Below are positions 57,793 to 64,000 of a stretch of DNA of 64,000 nt, one piece after another. Every line of letters starts with the position of its first letter. The stretch's first letter is position 1. A program made the position numbers and the translations under genes. The notes beneath the pieces are model-generated. The model worked only from the letters and a program-made list of their open reading frames with translations. It had not been told where the DNA came from and did not search any database. The stretch is from Arbacia lixula. Taxonomy: Eukaryota; Echinodermata; Echinoidea; Arbacioida; Arbaciidae. The DNA is taken from the NCBI GenBank assembly GCA_963669155.1, contig OZ022587.1, positions 18,490,694 to 18,554,693 on the forward strand, given 5' to 3'.

Positions 57793-58469
57793 ATTAAAGG
57801 TCCCCTGTAATCAAAATGTATGTTGACGTCTGTTGATGCAACTTAACATGTATTTAACAAAATCACTAACTGTTCAATGGAATTATGTGACCTATATTTT
57901 AAAATAATTTTTTCTATATTTTTCTCAGCACTGATAAGCCCCGCCTCCAAAAATTTCCTCCAACTCAAGATTCTTGTTGTGACGTCATCAAAGTTAAAAA
58001 TTAGCAGGATAATAGACAGAATTATGCACAAATTACACATTGCAATGACTACCCCCACCTACCCACAAGAGCATCACATGTCTTCACACAATACAACCTA
58101 ACAACCTTTCATGTGGGAATAATCGTTTCCTTATGTCAGAAATGTGCTAGCTATGCCAAGGGGGAAAATACATTGAATAAACATGCGATGACATTATAAA
58201 CACTTGCAGGTAGTCATTGCAATGTTTAGTTTGTGCATAAATTATGTCTATTATCTTGCTAATTTATACCTGTGATGATGTCACAACAAGAATCTTGAGT
58301 TGGAGGATATTTTTGGAGGCGGGGCTTATGAGTGCTGAGAAAAAATATAGAAAAATTATTTTAAAATAAAGGACACATATTTCCATTAAGCCGTTACTGA
58401 TTTTGTGATATGCATATTAAGTTGAATCAACATAAGTCAACATGCATTTTGATTGCAGGGACCCTTTAA
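57793..58469. mobile_element. Foldback element (family F, copy 2)
   Basis: About 677 bp; ends TTAAAGGTCCCCTGTAATCA and GATTGCAGGGACCCTTTAA. Inner arms share CCTCCAACTCAAGATTC and its complement with the copy at 47800. Confidence 0.88.
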
Positions 58470-59159
58470 GGAGAACCAGAAGTGTGAAAATTTAACTAAA
58501 ATGGATGAGGAAAGAAAGAATAGTCGAAATGAACAGAAAGAAACAGTAGGACAACATTACAATAATAATGAGACATACTTGTGGACAAGTATAAGGTGGT
58601 CTGCATTGGCAAATTAATGCACAGATATGGGCTGGTAAATGTACGGTGACACTATTAGTCCGGGAGCCCAGAAGATTTATTCATGTGAAAAGGGCCGGAA
58701 CAACTGACCCCATAGGTCGAAAGGATATACCTTGGACATCACAAAAATGTTTTGCTGGCAAGGTGTACCCGATGCTTTTTCCCCCAAATCAACACAAATA
58801 TGACGTCACTACCGGAAAGCCTTTTTTCAAAAATGGTCGGAAATTAATACATGGTACCATCATAACAAAGGTGTTAACACCCTTTTTTTCATGCCGAATT
58901 ATCAAACTTGATTGGTATAGTTTGGTTGCCTAGTAAGTGTGCAACATCATCATTGACTTGTTTTGACAATGACAGGTCTGTGGGCGACGTCGACGACGAC
59001 GACATGTCGCGACGACGTCAGCAAAATGCAACACTTTTGTTCGTTTTTTGTGCTCTTTTTCGGTTAAAACTTTTTCGATTCTTGTAGTTCACAAACCATT
59101 CCAAATATTTATTTCAAACTTATTTTGCCGTGTTTGGCATCTCTCAAGCTTTTCAAAAC

Positions 59160-60470
59160 ATATAAGAATGTGACATTTGGTCACGCTAATGGCCATCTCC
59201 TGACCAATAATAGAGCGTAGTGTTTTGGAAGAATGCACGTAAAGTCGTACAAAATACTGCCTACGTCCTGTACACGCGTATATTCTGGATACGTGCTACT
59301 TTTTGGTTGAAACGTTTTAAATCCTTGTAATCCAAGAACCATACCCCATATTTCCTTTTGATTTAGCCTTATGTTTTTGGCATTTCTTCCACTTTTCAAA
59401 AGATATATGGATGTTACATAAAGTTACACCTATGGTTATCTCCTGACCAATAATGTAACGGAGCATTTTGGAACAACTGCGTGAAATTGGACAAAATGTT
59501 GCGTATTAACTGCACATGTGTACATTCTGTATGCGTGTTACTTCCTGCTCAAAACTGTTTAGGTCTTTGTACTTCAAGAACCATACAACATATCACTTTC
59601 CGACATGTTCTTGTGATTTCGGCATTTCTTACACCTTTCAAAACATATATTGATGTTATATATTATCACGCTTATAGTCATCTACTGACCAATAACATAA
59701 TGTCACATTTTGGAAGAACGAGCGTAAAATCCGACAAAATATTGCATACAGTACGTTCTATAAACGCGGATATTTTGATGCCTGTTACTCTTCGGTTGAA
59801 ACTTTTTAAAAATCATTGTAATCCAAGAACCGTACCACATATTTCCTTTTAATTTAGCCTTATGTTTTTGGCATTTCTTCCACTTTTCAAAACATATATG
59901 GACGTTACATATTGGCACACCTATGGTTATCTCCTGACCAATAATGTAACGAAGTATTTTGGAACAACTGCGTAAAATCGGACAAAATTCTGCGTATTAA
60001 CTGCATACGTGTATACTCTGTATGCATGTTACTTTTGGATTGGAACTTGTTAGATCCTTGTACTCCAAGAACCATACAACATATTACTTTCCGACGTGTT
60101 CTGGTGATTTCGGCATCCCTTCCACCTTTCAAAACGTATATGGATGTTACATATTGTCACGCTAAATGTCATCCACTGACCAATAACATAACGTAAGTTT
60201 TTTTCAAAGTAAAATCGGACCATTCACTGTGTGTACGTTTTACATGTGTCCATTCTGGACAAGATTACGCTGGATGTGCGTTACTTTTAGGTTGATTTTT
60301 TTTTTTTTTATATATATCCGTATGGTTAAAAAAATACACATCCCACAATATATTTTCCGGACTTGTTCTGGTGTTTATGCATGGATGTTGCGTATTGAAA
60401 CCCGAGCCTTATGGTCATCTCCTGGCCAATAATGAAACGCAACACCTTGGAAGAATCCGCGTAAATTGTA
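59160..60470 (+). repeat. Tandem ~243-bp repeat array (left arm)
   Basis: A TGACCAATAA box recurs at 59201, 59444, 59687, 59935, 60177 and, as TGGCCAATAA, 60423 (spacing 242-248). Each unit carries TTTTGGAA, a CAAAA..TGC-like word, a TGTTACT word, CAAGAACCAT and TTTCAAAACATAT. Units 2 and 4 are closer to each other, as are 3 and 5, giving a ~490-bp dimer. It is non-coding. Confidence 0.9.
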
Positions 60471-60984
60471 TAAGATATGGCGTTTATTTTATAATCCTTC
60501 CTTCGATTGAGAGTCCTTTACTTGATATATCATTCTCTGTATTATAAACTTCACGATATTTGTTTAAGATTTCAGTTGTCGTCGTCTCTATGAGCGTATA
60601 AGGATATTTGTGATCAAGCTTGTGTTCACCTACGGGTCATCGTGTCAATTTATGCAAAATAATGTGTGCAAATAAAACAACCTATATTGTAGTATGTTGC
60701 TCATTATACGAGAACTAGCTCAATGAATAATTAATCTAGAGTTAAACATCGACAGCTCTGCCGGTTTGGGTTGGGTTGGAGTGTGTCGACCAATATGTCG
60801 ATAAGGAAATTACATCAATTTAAAGCGGACATCTCGTAGATTACCCTCCAAAATGACCCAATTTTTATTTGTGGCATCACTACCGGAAAGACCGGTGGAG
60901 GGTCTGTGAAATGGCATTATCATATTAAGTAAGGTACTCAAATTAAAACATATACAAATATTTACAAGTTACAATATCTAATTT

Positions 60985-61115
60985 TGTTCACCTCGCTTGT
61001 CTTTTCATGGGCAATATCGACATTCAGTTTTTTTTCTTGGCGATGGATGGGCACTGTTCGATGTTAACGACGGCAGCCGGTTGCCGTACCCTCGGCGAAA
61101 AGCAGTTTTTTTCTC
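60985..61115 (+). repeat. Inner left arm of the large inverted repeat
   Basis: CATGGGCAATATCGACATTC through GGCGATGG and GTTGCCGTACC matches, inverted, 62868-62990 (CCATCGCC...GATATTGCCCATG). Confidence 0.75.
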
Positions 61116-62867
61116 ATGTTCACGGGATTTTGGTGTGCCAAAATATTGCATCTAAAAGCATTCGAAGCTTCCATGAAGTTTTGGCTGGTAGCAATTAGAA
61201 ACAAAATATTACTTTGGTAAAACCTAAATTGGATAGGATTTGAAACCGACGGCTGAATAATGCCAAAGCATATTCTATTTTGTCGATGAGTTTCACAAAA
61301 ATGAGTTGCTGCACGGCAGGTCGTGTATACAACCGTGGTCTCCCCGCCAAAATGAACTATACGGACATCACTTTTTTTATTTGCGCAATAAAGTAAAATT
61401 GTTCATATACATAGTAACATCATACAATATGTTACATTGTATAATTTCGTTAGATTACTCAATGTGGTTTAACTCTGCCATATCGGTCGCCTAGTGTATG
61501 TGCGCAACTACCCAAGTGTGTTGGCAATGGCGACGCTCAGGGTGATATTGGCGACGGAGACATGAAATAGCGACGCCTGCGAAATTTAATCATATTTGAA
61601 ATACCCTTTTGAGCTTGTAGTGAAATTTGGCAAATATTTGTTTGACAGATTACTTTCACAAACACATTAGACATGTTAGATCTGAGCCTCCAGTAGATAT
61701 TTGCTTCCACGAGCATAATTGCCAAACTGACGCAAACCAAGAGTGTTTTGATAAGATTCCGGAAATCTTTCGAAAAGTCACTTTTACATTCTTCAAAAGT
61801 GCTGTAAATCTAGTGTGACAATGTGTGTGGCGGCTCCAGCTTATGCTTATAATCGTAAAACACAGATACATCATTATTCATCATCGATCAAGCATTTCGT
61901 TCACGTACGTGTAAGAGTTGGAATATTTGTTTATTTAAAACCCCGCTTTATGTTATAATGCATATTCATGGATTTCGGATCGTCGATTTTATATAAATCC
62001 TATAACCCCCTAGATCACAAACTCAAAATCATGCATTGAAGAAGGTTCACCCCGCACCCTAATACATGCTAGTAAAGAAATTATAAACGAATCATGATTG
62101 AACCGTTTTGTATCATAGCGGGTTTGATCTTAACTATTTCATAATTTCAAAACAATTCAAAGCAGTCATGAAATCTTACAATAATTGGGAATGTAGTCAC
62201 GGTCCCGTAATGTGGCCCCGTAATCCTTACCACAATCAGGATTAGTAGGGCACCCACATGTGGTCCATACTTAATTATTGTGTGAATGGAGCATGTCAAA
62301 CGGATTATGATACATGTACATGCAAAATTTCAACACCAAAACAGACATGGCCTCTGCATGCCTTCGTCGTCGATGTCGCCGGAAAACACATGAGCTATTG
62401 CGCCCATACCATGCAGGCAACTGAGTTTAAAGTTGGGGTTACTATCATTACGGGCCGTTATGGTGGAACCATTCTGCCGTGACTGGGTCTGGTCATGTTC
62501 TTTGGTACTTTTGGGGGGAAGGACATGGCTATGTTCACAATCTGCCATATATCAACACATTAATGCACACAGTGCACCTCATCGACAAAGGAGAATCAAA
62601 CATACTTCGGCGTTATTCGGCCATCGTTCTTGAATTGTAAGCAACCTTGACATTTCGTAGTTTATAGTGGGTTTCATCCCCCAGCCACATCCCCCCCCCC
62701 CCCAAAAAAAAAAAATAAATAAATAAATAAAAAATAGAATAAAATAAAAATAAATAAATAAAAAATAAAAAATAAAAATCCAAAATTTCAAAGAAACTTG
62801 GAAAGCAATCTGTCGAACCCAACAATTTCACTTAATTCTCATCAAAACCAGCAATACTTCAAAATGG
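61116..62867. other. Spacer between the inverted arms
   Basis: About 1.75 kb with no recognised domain. Small frames exist (61627-61818, containing EPPVDICFHEHNCQTD; 62258-62482), neither resembling a known transposase. A T/A-rich stretch with AAATA repeats lies at 62700-62780. Confidence 0.5.
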
Positions 62868-64000
62868 AAAAAACCGCTTTCACAGACGGCACCGTGACAA
62901 GCCGACATCTTTGACGTAGCCCAGGGTGCTTCCATCGCCAGAAAAAAAATTGATGTTGATATTGCCCATGTAAAAGGAAAGCAAGATCAACATAATGTGT
63001 GCTTTAATGTTAATACCTTATTTACAACTATATCCCTACTAAATATTACAATAGGCATATATTCTAAAAAGCAGACAATAAGCCAAAAATATTAGTACAA
63101 GCTTCGAAGAAATATGTTGGATGATTTTTTTAACAACAATAAATTTAATGGTTTCGTGCAAAAAGAAAAACGGGCATAAATCATACACGTATGTCACTGT
63201 ATGTAGAATCAACATACTATTTTGTCCGATTTTACGCACATTCTTGCATAATGTTTCTGTATATTATTGAACATTAGAGATGTTAGATGACCATAAGTGT
63301 AACAATATGTGAAATCCATATATTTACTGAAAGGCGGAACAGATGCCAAAACATTAAAGCAAGTCTGAAAGAAATAAGTTCTAACTGATTTCAGCAATAG
63401 GGATATAAAAAGTTTCAAACAAAAAGTATCAGGCATCCAGAACACGTATACCGAACACAAAAGGTATACGCAATATTTTGTCAGATTTTACGCTCATTTT
63501 CCCGAAACGTTACTTTATGCTATTAGTCAGGAGATGACTATAAGCGTGACAAAATGTAACATCCATGTTTTGAAAGGCTAGAGAGTTGTCTAAAACATCA
63601 GAGCATGTCGAAATGTAATATGTTATATGGTTCTTGAAGTACGAGGATCTAAAAAGTTTCTACCATCAAGTAACACAAGTACCTAATAATACACGTATGC
63701 AGTTAATACGCAGAATTTTGTCCGATTTCACTCAATTCTTCCAAAATGCTCCGTTACATTATTGGTCCGGAGATGACCATAGATGTGACAATGTGCAACA
63801 TCCATACATGTTTTGAAAAGCGGAAGAAATGCCTAAAACATAAGGCTAAATTAAAAGGAAATGTGTGGTACGGTTCTTGGATTACAATGATTTTAAAAAG
63901 TTTCAACCGAAGAGTAACAGGCATCAAAATATCCGCGTTTATAGAACGTACTGTATGCAATATTTTGTCGGATTTTACGCTCGTTCTTCCAAAATGTGAC
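62868..64000 (-). repeat. Right arm of the large inverted repeat, runs off the window
   Basis: Reverse-complement counterpart of the left arm: the inner block at 62868-62990, then ~243-bp units with the inverted box near 63286, 63526 and 63766. The outermost 210 bases (63790-64000) match 59703-59910 inverted at about 97%, by eye. The array continues beyond base 64000. Confidence 0.88.

Noticed and set aside
61627..61818. 63-aa frame in the foldback spacer
   Set aside because: Reads plausibly but matches no family I know and begins with a non-ATG codon; kept only as part of the spacer description.

Overview
This is eukaryotic DNA from an animal genome. It holds two intron-rich protein-coding genes on the + strand, seven tRNA loci (five intact, two decayed), two retroelements and a dense layer of short inverted-repeat transposons and simple repeats. 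The mix points to an invertebrate deuterostome, plausibly an echinoderm such as a sea urchin: AT-rich introns, poly-G-ended foldback elements, a GIY-YIG Penelope-like element, and a Ty3/gypsy element with integrase ahead of reverse transcriptase (a Gmr1-like order best known from deuterostomes). The assignment to a group is inference.

Layout. 1-1987: Penelope-like retroelement ORF, open to the left edge. 2318-11820: seven exons of an ANKS3 orthologue (last ankyrin repeats, His-rich linker, SAM domain, C-terminal coiled coil); its 5' exons lie left of the window. Its introns hold several MITE-like palindromes and a decayed partial copy of one coding exon. 15009-15080: tRNA-Glu(CTC). 18469 to >52654: a GLIPR2/GAPR-1-like CAP-domain gene with a myristoylation-type N-terminus and four visible exons; the fourth runs into a 200-base assembly gap (52655-52854). 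Its 23.5-kb first intron carries an almost pristine 7.35-kb Gmr1-like LTR retrotransposon (23367-30715; LTRs differ at 1 of 958 positions, 4-bp target duplication), long polypyrimidine and GAA/TTC tracts and a 182-bp tandem repeat. Its second intron carries a cluster of tRNA-Ser(AGA) genes, four intact and two decayed.

57.8-64.0 kb: no recognisable gene. It contains a large inverted-repeat (foldback-like) structure with at least 2 kb of arm on each side of a 1.75-kb spacer. The outer arms are tandem ~243-bp units arranged as ~490-bp dimers, and the right arm runs off the window. This, together with the retrotransposon and the tRNA-Ser cluster, is the part of the window most worth a second look. 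The two protein genes are not functionally linked by anything visible; they are simply neighbours. Exons were assigned by reading GT/AG sites, phase continuity and remembered vertebrate orthologues, not by alignment software.
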